Below, piece after piece: positions 10,651 to 18,359 of a stretch of 64,000 nt of DNA. This DNA is from JAATGI01 sp036510675 (GTDB lineage Bacteria; Pseudomonadota; Alphaproteobacteria; ATCC43930; CGMCC-115725): contig DATCDN010000102.1 of assembly GCA_036510675.1 (NCBI GenBank), positions 20,188 to 84,187 of the forward strand, given 5' to 3'. The notes beneath the pieces are model-generated. The model ran no database searches. It was not told where the DNA came from and worked only from the letters and a program-made list of their open reading frames with translations. The position numbers and the translations under genes were made by a program. Each line of letters opens with the position of its first letter. The stretch's first letter is position 1.

Positions 10651-11103
10651 TCAAGCGGATGTCGACGCGTCGGGCGCGGGTTGCCGCAATCCCACCACGG
10701 CTTCGATCTCGATCTTGACGCCGGGAATGGCGAGCTCGCTCACCCCGATCAGCGTGCTGGCCGGACGCGTGGCGCCGAAATATTCCTGGCGCACCGGATT
10801 GATCTTGGCGCGATCGTTCACGTCGAGCAGGAACACGGTCACCTTCAGGACATCGGCGAAGGTCGCGCCCGCCGCCGCCAGGATTTTTTTCATGCTTTCG
10901 AAGATGCAGCGCGTTTGCGCCACCACATCATCGCCACCCACGACATTCAAATGCTCATCGACGGCGATGACGCCCGAAACGAACAGAAGATTCCCGAACC
11001 GTACGGCGTCCGTGTAATGGCTGATCGCGGGGGCAAGTCCTTCGATACGGATTTCCTCGCGCCGCGGCGCGGCGGCCTCCCCCGATTGGGGCATAGACGG
11101 CAT
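10651..11103 (-). CDS. Rid family protein (YjgF/YER057c/UK114)
   Basis: 150-residue Rid protein and first gene of the operon Rid - VOC - RraA - MOSC/reductase. Landmarks are FGNLLFVSGVIAVD, the CIFESMKKILAAAGATFADVLKVTVFL segment and the tail VKIEIEAVVG. Where RidA of E. coli has its catalytic arginine (PARSC), this protein has PASTL, so the residue is serine while the tail glutamates are kept. Of several in-frame starts I take MPSMPQSGEA, which leaves a short tail before the domain; a start 20 codons upstream would run through the palindromic operator. Confidence 0.88.
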   Translation of the reverse strand: MPSMPQSGEAAAPRREEIRIEGLAPAISHYTDAVRFGNLLFVSGVIAVDEHLNVVGGDDVVAQTRCIFESMKKILAAAGATFADVLKVTVFLLDVNDRAKINPVRQEYFGATRPASTLIGVSELAIPGVKIEIEAVVGLRQPAPDASTSA

Positions 11104-11142
11104 GCTTCCGACCCCTCTTACCCGATTATTCTTAAATGGAGT

Positions 11143-11159
11143 TTGGATAACGTATCCAA
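11143..11159. promoter_or_regulatory. 17-bp perfect palindrome overlapping a promoter
   Basis: TTGGATAACGTATCCAA is a perfect inverted repeat with 7-base arms and a 3-base centre, 40 bp before the Rid start. On the minus strand it overlaps the -10 hexamer of a promoter whose -35 is a consensus TTGACA. This is the arrangement of a repressor site; the GntR protein encoded at 6161 is the nearest candidate. Confidence 0.55.
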
Positions 11160-11182
11160 TCATGGCGTCAGTCGCCTGTCAA
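11154..11182 (-). promoter_or_regulatory. Candidate sigma70 promoter for the Rid/VOC/RraA operon
   Basis: Reading the minus strand, TTGACA (11182-11177) and TTGGAT (11159-11154) are 17 bp apart. The -35 is a full consensus match, the -10 is poor and lies within the perfect palindrome, suggesting a regulated promoter. Confidence 0.4.
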
Positions 11183-11230
11183 TCGATCCCATCCCGTCAC
11201 CGCAAACTTGGCAGCTTTATCCAGTGAAAC

Positions 11231-11261
11231 TGTTTACAATAAACAAAGCGATTGATATAGC
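11231..11261 (+). promoter_or_regulatory. Candidate promoter and operator for old yellow enzyme gene
   Basis: TTTACA (11233-11238) and TATAGC (11256-11261) are 17 bp apart, 33 bp before the ATG at 11294. The -35 lies inside a perfect 15-bp palindrome, TGTTTACAATAAACA (11231-11245), which fits repression by occlusion. Confidence 0.45.
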
Positions 11262-11293
11262 TCGGGCACCAGACCATTTTTGGGGATCGACAT

Positions 11294-12403
11294 ATGACGG
11301 CAGCGTCCAACGGGACCGGAGTCACGCTCTTTTCACCGCTGAAATTCGGGCGGATCGACCTCCCTAATCGCATTGTCATGTCGCCGATGACACGCAGCCG
11401 AGCCGATGAGAATTTCGCGCCGCCGCCAATGTCGATAACCTATTACGCACAGCGCGCGTCCGCCGGCCTGGTGATCGCGGAGAGCACCACGCCATCGCCC
11501 AACGCCCATTGCTATGTCCGTCAGCCCGGCATTTACACCAAGGACCAGATTGCCGCCTGGCGCAAAGTTACGGACGCGGTGCATGAGGCGGGCGGCCGGA
11601 TTTTCCTGCAGCTCAACCATGGCGGCCGGGCCGGCCATCCACTCAACCAGCCACAAGGGGCGGAGATCGTCGCCCCCTCGGCGATCGCCATGAAGGGCAC
11701 GCGCTGGACCGATCAGCATGGTGAGACCCCCGCCACGATGCCTCGCACGATGATGCTTGCCGACATCGAGCAGGTGATTGCCGAATTCGGTCAGGCCGCG
11801 CGCAACGCGGTCGAGGCCGGGATGGACGGGATCGAGCTGCATTGCTCGACCGGCTATCTGATGGAGCAATTCCTCAATCCGAGCACTAATCACCGGACCG
11901 ATTCCTATGGCGGCACGATGGTGAACCGCGCCCGCTTCGTGGTCAATCTGCTGACCAGCGTGTCGGACGCGATCGGGCCGGACCGCGTCGGGATTCGCGT
12001 CTCGCCCTACAGCTTCATCAACGATCTGGTCGGCGACTATCCCGAGATGGAGGACACCTACCGCCATCTCGTGGCCGAAATGAACCGGATCGGCATCCTT
12101 TATCAGCATCTGAAGGATGTCTCATCATCGGGCGGCGCGGTCTTCAAGAAGCCGCTGCGCGAGGAGATGCGTCGCAGCTTCAAGAACTTCACGATGCAGA
12201 ATGGCGGCTTCGACAAGGCGAGCGCCGAGGCGGCACTGGCGACAGGCGAAGGCGATCTCATCGTGTTCGGCCGCTCCTTCATCGGCAACCCCGATCTGGT
12301 GGCGCGCTTCAAAAACGATTGGCCGATCACCGCCCATGACGACAAGACGGTCTACACGCCGGGAGCGAAAGGCTATATCGACTATCCGACCTATGGCGCC
12401 TGA
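11294..12403 (+). CDS. Old yellow enzyme family NADH:flavin oxidoreductase
   Basis: 369-residue FMN TIM-barrel enzyme of the NemA/PETN-reductase branch, reducing activated C=C bonds or nitro groups. Visible are RIVMSPMTRSRA near the N-terminus, FLQLNHGGRAGHP, ELHCSTGYLMEQFLNPSTNHRTDSYGG in the substrate region and the FMN-phosphate segment LIVFGRSFIGNPDLVAR. The usual substrate-binding pair H-x-x-N/H is here H-C-S-T, so the second residue is threonine; the following tyrosine (GYL) is retained. It is preceded by its own promoter and converges on the sugar-transporter permease, 16 bp away. Confidence 0.93.
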   Translation: MTAASNGTGVTLFSPLKFGRIDLPNRIVMSPMTRSRADENFAPPPMSITYYAQRASAGLVIAESTTPSPNAHCYVRQPGIYTKDQIAAWRKVTDAVHEAGGRIFLQLNHGGRAGHPLNQPQGAEIVAPSAIAMKGTRWTDQHGETPATMPRTMMLADIEQVIAEFGQAARNAVEAGMDGIELHCSTGYLMEQFLNPSTNHRTDSYGGTMVNRARFVVNLLTSVSDAIGPDRVGIRVSPYSFINDLVGDYPEMEDTYRHLVAEMNRIGILYQHLKDVSSSGGAVFKKPLREEMRRSFKNFTMQNGGFDKASAEAALATGEGDLIVFGRSFIGNPDLVARFKNDWPITAHDDKTVYTPGAKGYIDYPTYGA

Positions 12404-12406
12404 ACG

Positions 12407-12420
12407 GCGCCGGCCGGCGC
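12407..12420. terminator. GC-rich palindrome between convergent genes
   Basis: GCGCCGGCCGGCGC is a perfect 14-base palindrome filling the 16-bp gap between the convergent old yellow enzyme and permease genes. It could fold into a small hairpin in either transcript. There is no U-run, so a terminator role is only suggested by position. Confidence 0.3.
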
Positions 12421-13400
12421 TATAAATCGCGCCGGCGAACCCGGTCGAGCATCACCGCGACGATGATGACGATGCCGACCGCCAGAATCTGATAGTAGGA
12501 CGAGACCCCGACCATCGTCATCGAGTTCGACAGCGCGCCAAGGATCAGGCAGCCGTAGAGCACATGCATCATGCCGCCGCTGCCGCCGGTTAGCGCGATG
12601 CCGCCGAGCACCACGGCGGCAATAGAGCGTAGCGTCATGTCCGGCTCGGCGACCGGCTGGGCGGCATTGACCCAGGCCGTCAGGATGATCCCCGCGACAC
12701 CCGACGCGAAGCCGGCAAAGCCATAGACCAGCATGGTGTAGAACGGCACGCGGACGCCGGAGCGGATCGCCGCCGAGCGGTTAGAGCCGATGGCGTAGAC
12801 ATAGCGGCCGAAAACGGTGCGCCGGAGCAGGAAAGCGCCAACCAGCATGAGCCCGATCGCGATCTCGAAGCTGACGGGAATATTGAGGAAATGACCAAAG
12901 CCGATCGAGCCGGAAAGCTGTTCCGGAATGGTGTAGATCGGCACGCCATGCGCCAGGATAAGCGCGACCGCGGTTGCCACTGAGGCCATGCCCAAGGTTA
13001 CAATCAACGGCGAGGTCCGCTGATAGGCGATGATGTAGCCGGTTATCAAACCGGTGCCGCAGCCGACAAGCGCCATGACCGCAACGCCGCCCCATACCCC
13101 GACATACGGCACCGCGAGAATGCCAACGATCCCGGAAATCGACATCACCGCCGCCATCGACAGATCGAGGCCGCCGCTGATGATGGTGAAGGCTTGGCCG
13201 ACCGACATGACGAAGAGCGGCGCCAGTTGGGCCGCCAGATTGTCGAGATTGTCGGTGGACAGAAACCGCGGCTCAATCATATCGACAATGGCGGAGTAGA
13301 CGATAATGAAGGCCGGCAGGATCAGGTCGCCGATGCTTATTTTGAACCGCCGACGCTTTACCGGAGGCATCGGCGGCGCTTCCGTGGCCGAATCGATCAT
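12420..13400 (-). CDS. Ribose-type ABC transporter permease
   Basis: 326-residue inner-membrane permease of the RbsC/carbohydrate uptake-2 family with eight or more hydrophobic segments. Family landmarks are the conserved stretch ISGGLDLSMAAVMSISG near residue 95, the GSNRSAAIRSGVRV loop that contacts the ATPase, and VLGGIALTGGSGGM. It partners the ATPase and binding protein encoded upstream; its ATG overlaps the ATPase stop by 4 bases. Substrate of the system is unknown; RbsC-type systems carry pentoses, polyols, autoinducer-2 and some aromatic or nucleoside compounds. Confidence 0.93.
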   Translation of the reverse strand: MIDSATEAPPMPPVKRRRFKISIGDLILPAFIIVYSAIVDMIEPRFLSTDNLDNLAAQLAPLFVMSVGQAFTIISGGLDLSMAAVMSISGIVGILAVPYVGVWGGVAVMALVGCGTGLITGYIIAYQRTSPLIVTLGMASVATAVALILAHGVPIYTIPEQLSGSIGFGHFLNIPVSFEIAIGLMLVGAFLLRRTVFGRYVYAIGSNRSAAIRSGVRVPFYTMLVYGFAGFASGVAGIILTAWVNAAQPVAEPDMTLRSIAAVVLGGIALTGGSGGMMHVLYGCLILGALSNSMTMVGVSSYYQILAVGIVIIVAVMLDRVRRRDL

Positions 13401-14992
13401 GTCGTCTCCTCCGTCCGCAAATGGAAGGCGCCAGCCTTGTGGTCGCTATCCTCGACCCGACTGCCCAGCACGTCGGTGATGATGTCCGCCTCGTCGTCGA
13501 TGGTCGGATGGTCGTATTTTCGCGCGATCTTGCCGCCGATGATGGTGTAGATGACGTCGCAGATCGCGATCGTCTCGAGCAAATCGCTGGAAATGAGCAC
13601 CACGCCGACACCTTCGGCGGCACGCTCGCGGATCAGTTCCTGGATATCGCGCTTGGAGCCGATATCGACGCCGGCGGTCGGGTCTTCCAGCACCAGCAAC
13701 GAGCCGCCCCGCCCGAGACAGCGGCCGAGCATGACCTTCTGCTGGTTGCCGCCGCTGAGGCTGATGATCGGCTGGTCATAATCGGCATAGCGGGTGCGAA
13801 AGCGCGTGAGCTGCTCGGTGGTCAGCCGGCGCTCGTCGCCATCGCGCAAGACACCGTATTTCTGGACCCGGTGAAGCTGGCTGATCGTCAGATTCTCGCG
13901 CGTGCTGCGGCTTGGCAGAACACAGTTGGCGGCGCGACCCGAGGGCAGATACGCGACACCGGCCCGCGCCGCGTCCGCCGGTCCGCTGGGCCGGTGCGGC
14001 CGGCCCGCCAGCATCATGATGCCGGGGCGAATATCCGCCAGTCCGACGATCGCATTGCCGATCTTCTCGCAGCCGGAACCAACCACGCCGTAGAGCCCGA
14101 CGACCTCGCCCCGCCGGACCGCAAGGTCGACGGCCATGCCGCCGCGCCCCGGCAAACCGGCGATCGACAGCACCTCCTCGCCCAATGTCGGCGCGCGCTT
14201 GCCGGATGCCTTGGCACCCGATCCACCCACTAGCTTAGCGACGATGAAGGCGGCATCCATGCCTTCCGTGATCGGAAAAGAATCGACCAGGGACCCATCC
14301 TTCATCAGGCTGACGCGGTCGGCGACCTCGATCACTTCCTCGACATGATGCGTTACGAAAATCACCGCCATGCCCTGGGCGCGGGCGCCGTGAATAATAT
14401 TGAGCAGCTTTTCGTTCTCGCGCACCCCCAACATCGCGGTCGGCTCGTCGAGAATGAGGACGCGCGGCCGCCGCGCCAGCGCCTTCACCACTTCAATGAG
14501 CTGTTGCGTCGCCACCGACAAATCGCGCATCGGCGCATTCAGGTCGAAATCGAACTTATATTCGTCGAGCAGCGTGCGGCAGCGCTCGATCTCGTCGCGC
14601 TTGCGCAGCAGGCTGAACGGGTGCCGGCCCGCCTCCATGCCGAGACAGATGTTCTCCCGTACCGTCAAATCCGGCACCAGGGACAATTCCTGAAACACCA
14701 TTGCCAATCCGAGGTTGCGAGCCTCGGCGATGGTGCGAAAATGAACCTCGCGCCCGTCGAGGACCAGCTTGCCTTCGTCCGGCGGAAACAATCCACCGAC
14801 GATCTTGCCGATGGTCGATTTGCCGGCACCGTTCTCGCCAAGGACGGCATGCACCTCGCCCGCCTTAAAGCCGATCGAGACGTTATTTACCGCGTGTGTT
14901 GAGCCAAATCGTTTATGGACATTCCGCAGGGTGACGATCTCGCTCGCCTCGCCCGCCCCGGTTCGTTCTGATCCCGGCACCTCGTTCACCAT
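13397..14992 (-). CDS. Sugar ABC transporter ATP-binding protein (RbsA type)
   Basis: 531-residue protein with two nucleotide-binding domains. The first has Walker A GENGAGKST, a degenerate signature (DLSVATQQLIEV) and Walker B ILDEPTAML. The second has the degenerate P-loop usual for this family (GVVGSGCEKIG) but an intact LSGGNQQKVMLGR signature. The second Walker B reads VLEDPTAGVD, with the usual Asp-Glu order swapped. The start MVNEVPGSE is preferred (GGGA 5 bases before); an ATG at 15085 lacks a ribosome binding site. Middle gene of the operon binding protein - ATPase - permease. Confidence 0.9.
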   Translation of the reverse strand: MVNEVPGSERTGAGEASEIVTLRNVHKRFGSTHAVNNVSIGFKAGEVHAVLGENGAGKSTIGKIVGGLFPPDEGKLVLDGREVHFRTIAEARNLGLAMVFQELSLVPDLTVRENICLGMEAGRHPFSLLRKRDEIERCRTLLDEYKFDFDLNAPMRDLSVATQQLIEVVKALARRPRVLILDEPTAMLGVRENEKLLNIIHGARAQGMAVIFVTHHVEEVIEVADRVSLMKDGSLVDSFPITEGMDAAFIVAKLVGGSGAKASGKRAPTLGEEVLSIAGLPGRGGMAVDLAVRRGEVVGLYGVVGSGCEKIGNAIVGLADIRPGIMMLAGRPHRPSGPADAARAGVAYLPSGRAANCVLPSRSTRENLTISQLHRVQKYGVLRDGDERRLTTEQLTRFRTRYADYDQPIISLSGGNQQKVMLGRCLGRGGSLLVLEDPTAGVDIGSKRDIQELIRERAAEGVGVVLISSDLLETIAICDVIYTIIGGKIARKYDHPTIDDEADIITDVLGSRVEDSDHKAGAFHLRTEETT

Positions 14993-15126
14993 TCCCGTCG
15001 CTCTATTCACCGTTGGATCGCTTGACGTGAAGTAGCCCAGCGGCACGGGCTTTTCGGCGGTCTCGATGATCCTCCCGTCCCGCATTGCTGGGAACGGGAG
15101 GACATCCGACGGTGCCTTCGTTCGGC

Positions 15127-16209
15127 TTATTGGAACGCGTCGATCGACCAGTTCGCGGGCGGGACGTCCGTCTCTTGCCACGGATAGGTCTTATAGTTCG
15201 CCTTGGTGATGATCCGCGTCGGGGTCACGACCACGGGGTAGGGGAAATTCTTATCCTTCTGGATCAGCGGTGTCGGCAGGCCCAGCTTACGGCGGATCGA
15301 ATATTGCACCATCAGCCGGCCCATCAGGATCGCGGGCTCGGTGTTGTCGCCGAGCAGCGTGCCGTTTTCCAGCTCCGGGAAGATGCCCCGCACGATCGTG
15401 CTGCCCACCACCTGCATCTTGGCGTGGCGCTGCTTGACCGCCTGAACCGCGCCCATGCCTAATCCCATGGTCGGGGTCCACACGAAGCTGGCATCGGGAT
15501 ATTTGGTGATCATATCGGCGGTGGTCGCCAGCCCGTATCCCAGCGAAATCTCGCCGCCGACCGGCGCCAATTCCAAGGTCGCGCCCGGGCATTCCTTGAC
15601 CGCGGTCTTCAGCCCATCGACCCGCAGCTTGGTCCACTCCGCGCCCGCCGGCCCCGGCAGCGCCAGGATCTTGAATTTATCCTGGGGCCGGCTTTTGCAC
15701 AGCATCTCGCCGAGTTTTTTCCCGATTTCGTAGTCGCTCATCACGACGCCGTAATCGGCCAGCTTGCTGTTCAACGGAATGCCCGCCGCGATGATGGTAA
15801 TGCCCTTCGCCTTCACCTGCTTCAGCTTCGGATCGAAGCCATCGAAGGATGAGGGCCCGAGCACCAGGACATCGATGCCCTTGGTCATCATGGCGTCGAT
15901 CTGAGCGTATTGCTCGGCCATATTGCCGAATTTGCCGGCGATGCTGATCTGAACGATCTTGCCCCCGACCCGCTTGACCTCGTCAACCATGCCGTAGGCC
16001 ATGCCCTTCCAGAAATCATCCTGGAGATGGACCAGCGTCACCCCATAACGAATGTAAGGCTTGGTATCCTTAACCGGATCGGTAATGCCGAGATAGCGAT
16101 CCTTTTCCTGAGCCTGCGCGTTTGTGACGCAAAGGCCGGTCATTGCGGCAAGCGTCAACGCGCCGGCGCAAAGCGAATACAGCACGGTGTTGGTCATGTT
16201 TTTCAACAT
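15127..16209 (-). CDS. Sugar-type ABC transporter periplasmic binding protein
   Basis: 360-residue periplasmic binding protein of the Peripla_BP_4/LacI-like type. It starts with a Sec signal peptide (MLKNMTNTVLYSLCAGALTL..., cleavage near NAQA) and keeps the family core: VHLQDDFWKGMAYGMVDEVKR, IDVLVLGPSSFDGFDP and the C-terminal lobe around FVWTPTMGLGMGAVQAVK. The start is set by GGGGAGGGG 9 bases before the ATG; the open frame extends further. A strong promoter and a perfect palindrome lie just upstream. It supplies the sugar-type transporter encoded downstream; ligand unknown. Confidence 0.92.
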   Translation of the reverse strand: MLKNMTNTVLYSLCAGALTLAAMTGLCVTNAQAQEKDRYLGITDPVKDTKPYIRYGVTLVHLQDDFWKGMAYGMVDEVKRVGGKIVQISIAGKFGNMAEQYAQIDAMMTKGIDVLVLGPSSFDGFDPKLKQVKAKGITIIAAGIPLNSKLADYGVVMSDYEIGKKLGEMLCKSRPQDKFKILALPGPAGAEWTKLRVDGLKTAVKECPGATLELAPVGGEISLGYGLATTADMITKYPDASFVWTPTMGLGMGAVQAVKQRHAKMQVVGSTIVRGIFPELENGTLLGDNTEPAILMGRLMVQYSIRRKLGLPTPLIQKDKNFPYPVVVTPTRIITKANYKTYPWQETDVPPANWSIDAFQ

Positions 16210-16252
16210 GGTGGCTACCCCTCCCCTAGGATTGCAGACCGCCAGCGAGATA

Positions 16253-16269
16253 TTGTCTCCATGAGACAA
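16253..16269. promoter_or_regulatory. 17-bp perfect palindrome at the transporter promoter
   Basis: TTGTCTCCATGAGACAA has 7-base perfect arms around 3 bases. On the minus strand it begins about where transcription should start from the promoter at 16275-16302, 44 bp before the binding-protein ATG: a classical repressor position. Confidence 0.5.
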
Positions 16270-16274
16270 AAGAA

Positions 16275-16302
16275 ATTATCCATATGTGCCAATCATTTTC
16301 AA
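16275..16302 (-). promoter_or_regulatory. Sigma70-type promoter for the sugar ABC operon
   Basis: On the minus strand TTGAAA (16302-16297) and GATAAT (16280-16275) are 16 bp apart; each is one mismatch or better in the key positions. It precedes the palindrome at 16253-16269. Confidence 0.5.
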
Positions 16303-16394
16303 TCGCTTTTTTCCCGCGCACGATCCACAGCTGACGGTGAAGCAGCCTTCTTCCCTCCAGGAAGGAAAAATCAAGCGGTGAAAGCGCCAAAGCG

Positions 16395-16410
16395 GGTCCG
16401 GCTACGGACC
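16395..16410. terminator. Short hairpin after the acyl-AMP ligase reading frame
   Basis: GGTCCG and CGGACC pair around GCTA, directly past the second in-frame stop behind the acyl-AMP ligase gene. There is no U-run, so termination is uncertain. The remaining part of 16270-16562 (293 bp) holds the transporter promoter and the in-frame extension described separately. Confidence 0.3.
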
Positions 16411-16412
16411 GG

Positions 16413-16562
16413 CTACGTCGAACGCGGGTAAGGCGCATCGGATTTCTCTTCAATCAGGCTCGAGCCGAACAGTTCATTGATTTGCCGATTTAGCCGGGCA
16501 CGCTGGTCATGGGTGACATAGACACAGCGGGCCAGCGCGATAAACGCGGCGCCATAACGCTG
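16413..16562 (-). other. 49-codon in-frame extension behind an amber stop
   Basis: After the TAG that ends the acyl-AMP ligase gene, the same frame stays open for 49 codons to another TAG. The translation begins QRYGAAFIALARCVYV, continues through RLNRQINELFGSSLIEE and ends YPRST. Codon third positions look like the neighbouring genes and the peptide has a plausible amphipathic composition. No ATG, GTG or TTG occurs in frame, so it is unlikely to be an independent gene. It may be the lost C-terminus of the ligase (sense codon to TAG) or chance openness. Confidence 0.35.
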
Positions 16563-18251
16563 CTATTGCGCCCTATATCGCTCGCCCTCGGCTGTTCGGT
16601 ATTTTTCGCGGTTGGCGCCACGGCTGACCTTGCCGCTAGTGGTTTTGACCAGCCAATCGCCGTCGACGAGGAGGCATTCCGCTAGCGTCACCGCCAATGT
16701 ATCGAAGATACGCTCCCGCAGCAGCCGGCACAGATCGGGCGCCGCCGTCGCGGGCACGTCACGCTCGGCGACCACGATCAAATCCTGGCTGCCAGTGACG
16801 CCATTATAAAGACCAAAAGCGACGTTGCGGCCAGCCTTCAGCCCGTCAATGGAATTCACCACCGCCTCGACTTCGGTCACATAAAGGTTCTTGCCATGGA
16901 TGATGATCAAATCGTCCTGCCGCCCCAAGACATAAAGCTCGCCCTCGTGAACGAACCCCAGGTCGCGCGTACAATAGGCGCCATCCGAGAACCATTCCGC
17001 CGAAGCCGCCGGCGAACCGTGGTAGCCCTCGAAGAGGCAGCAACCCTCGACGTAAATCTCGCCAATCGTGTCGTTCGGCAGAATACGCGTCCCATCGCGC
17101 ACCGTGACCTGGACGCCATCGAGCGGGCGCCCCGCGGCGATCAGCCTCCTGCCATCCCGCGCCGGCACGATGCGTCCGCGACGAAGCTGCTCCCGGTCCA
17201 CCGTCAGAATCGCTGGCTCGCGCGACAAATTGGTCTGCGTCACCGCGAAGACGTTTTCGGCCAGCGCGTAACATATCTGCAACTGGGCGCACCTCACGCC
17301 AATGCTGGCAAAGGCCGCGACAAATTTGTCGAACGTCTCGGGCTGGCACGGCTCCGAGCAATTGATGAATGCCCGCATCGACGATAAATCATAGTCTTCG
17401 CGCCGCGCATCGATGGTCCGCGCCAGATGGACGAAGGCAAAATTCGGCATCCAGGTCAGCGTCGCGCGGAACCGCGTAATCGCGTCGAACAGCATGCCCG
17501 GCCGTCCGACCCAGATGAAGGGATCGATGATTGTCACGGTTTGGCCCAAAATCGCCGGCATCAGGGTACAGGCGATCAGCCCCATATCGTGATAGACCGG
17601 CAGCCAGCTCACAAGCCGATCCTCTTCGCCGATACCGAGCGCCGCCGCATAGGCATCGACCTGCGCCAATACCGCGCGGTGCGACAGCGCCACGCCCTTC
17701 TTCAGCCCGGTGGTGCCGGACGAGTGTTGCACAAACGCCACCGCATCGCCGCCAGCCGGGGCATCCATCTCATCCAGCGGCGTGCCAGGATGCTCAATGT
17801 CCTCCATCGTCAGCACGGGACACCCAAGCGCCTCAAACCCGTTTGCGAACATCTGATCGCGATTGGTCGCGTCCGTCACGATGAGCGATGGCTTGATGCG
17901 GTCGAGCAGCGCGCGATGCGAGGTCCAATAAATATCGGGATGCTGTTTCGGGCTGGGGCATGGCATGAAGGATGGAACGCAGCCCGCCCGCATCGCGGCG
18001 AAGAAATGGGAGAACATCGCCAAGGATTGCGGCAGGAAAATCAGACACACCCCGCCGTCACCGCAGTGCTCTCGATAGGCACGCGCCCACGCGTCCATGG
18101 AGACGCACAGGGCGCCGAACGTCAATTCCGTGGCACAGCCGCTGGCGTCGAGATACCGAACGAATGGCTTTTCCGGATGACGCGCGGTGACCTCTCGCAC
18201 GCGGCTCACGATGCTCGTCACACGATAATGGCTGATTCCGGGGACGATCAT
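16563..18251 (-). CDS. Fatty acyl-AMP ligase-like adenylating enzyme
   Basis: 562-residue ANL-superfamily enzyme most like FAALs, which activate carboxylates as acyl-adenylates and pass them to a carrier protein rather than CoA. It has GVCLIFLPQS, the P-loop VQHSSGTTGLKKGV, LVSWLPVYHDMGLIACTLMP (a FAAL/AMP-ligase hallmark), CYALAENVFAVT at the A5 position, RDLGFVHEGELYVLGRQDDLIIIHGKNLY and the terminal TTSGKVSRGANREKY with the catalytic lysine. No carrier protein, polyketide synthase or NRPS gene is near. The stop is an amber followed by 49 in-frame open codons. No good ribosome binding site precedes the ATG. Confidence 0.85.
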   Translation of the reverse strand: MIVPGISHYRVTSIVSRVREVTARHPEKPFVRYLDASGCATELTFGALCVSMDAWARAYREHCGDGGVCLIFLPQSLAMFSHFFAAMRAGCVPSFMPCPSPKQHPDIYWTSHRALLDRIKPSLIVTDATNRDQMFANGFEALGCPVLTMEDIEHPGTPLDEMDAPAGGDAVAFVQHSSGTTGLKKGVALSHRAVLAQVDAYAAALGIGEEDRLVSWLPVYHDMGLIACTLMPAILGQTVTIIDPFIWVGRPGMLFDAITRFRATLTWMPNFAFVHLARTIDARREDYDLSSMRAFINCSEPCQPETFDKFVAAFASIGVRCAQLQICYALAENVFAVTQTNLSREPAILTVDREQLRRGRIVPARDGRRLIAAGRPLDGVQVTVRDGTRILPNDTIGEIYVEGCCLFEGYHGSPAASAEWFSDGAYCTRDLGFVHEGELYVLGRQDDLIIIHGKNLYVTEVEAVVNSIDGLKAGRNVAFGLYNGVTGSQDLIVVAERDVPATAAPDLCRLLRERIFDTLAVTLAECLLVDGDWLVKTTSGKVSRGANREKYRTAEGERYRAQ

Positions 18252-18359
18252 GGCGCGGCTACGGATTGTTGGTCCATTGCATCATGATAAAATTTTTTAC
18301 GACGTCACGCGCTTTCGTTCCATAGGATTGCCGCCTCGACGCCAGCCCTCCCCCCGCGG

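Noticed and set aside
16413..16565. Pyrrolysine-type recoding of the amber codon
   Set aside because: No tRNA or synthetase evidence and the bacterial context makes it very unlikely; a nonsense change is simpler.
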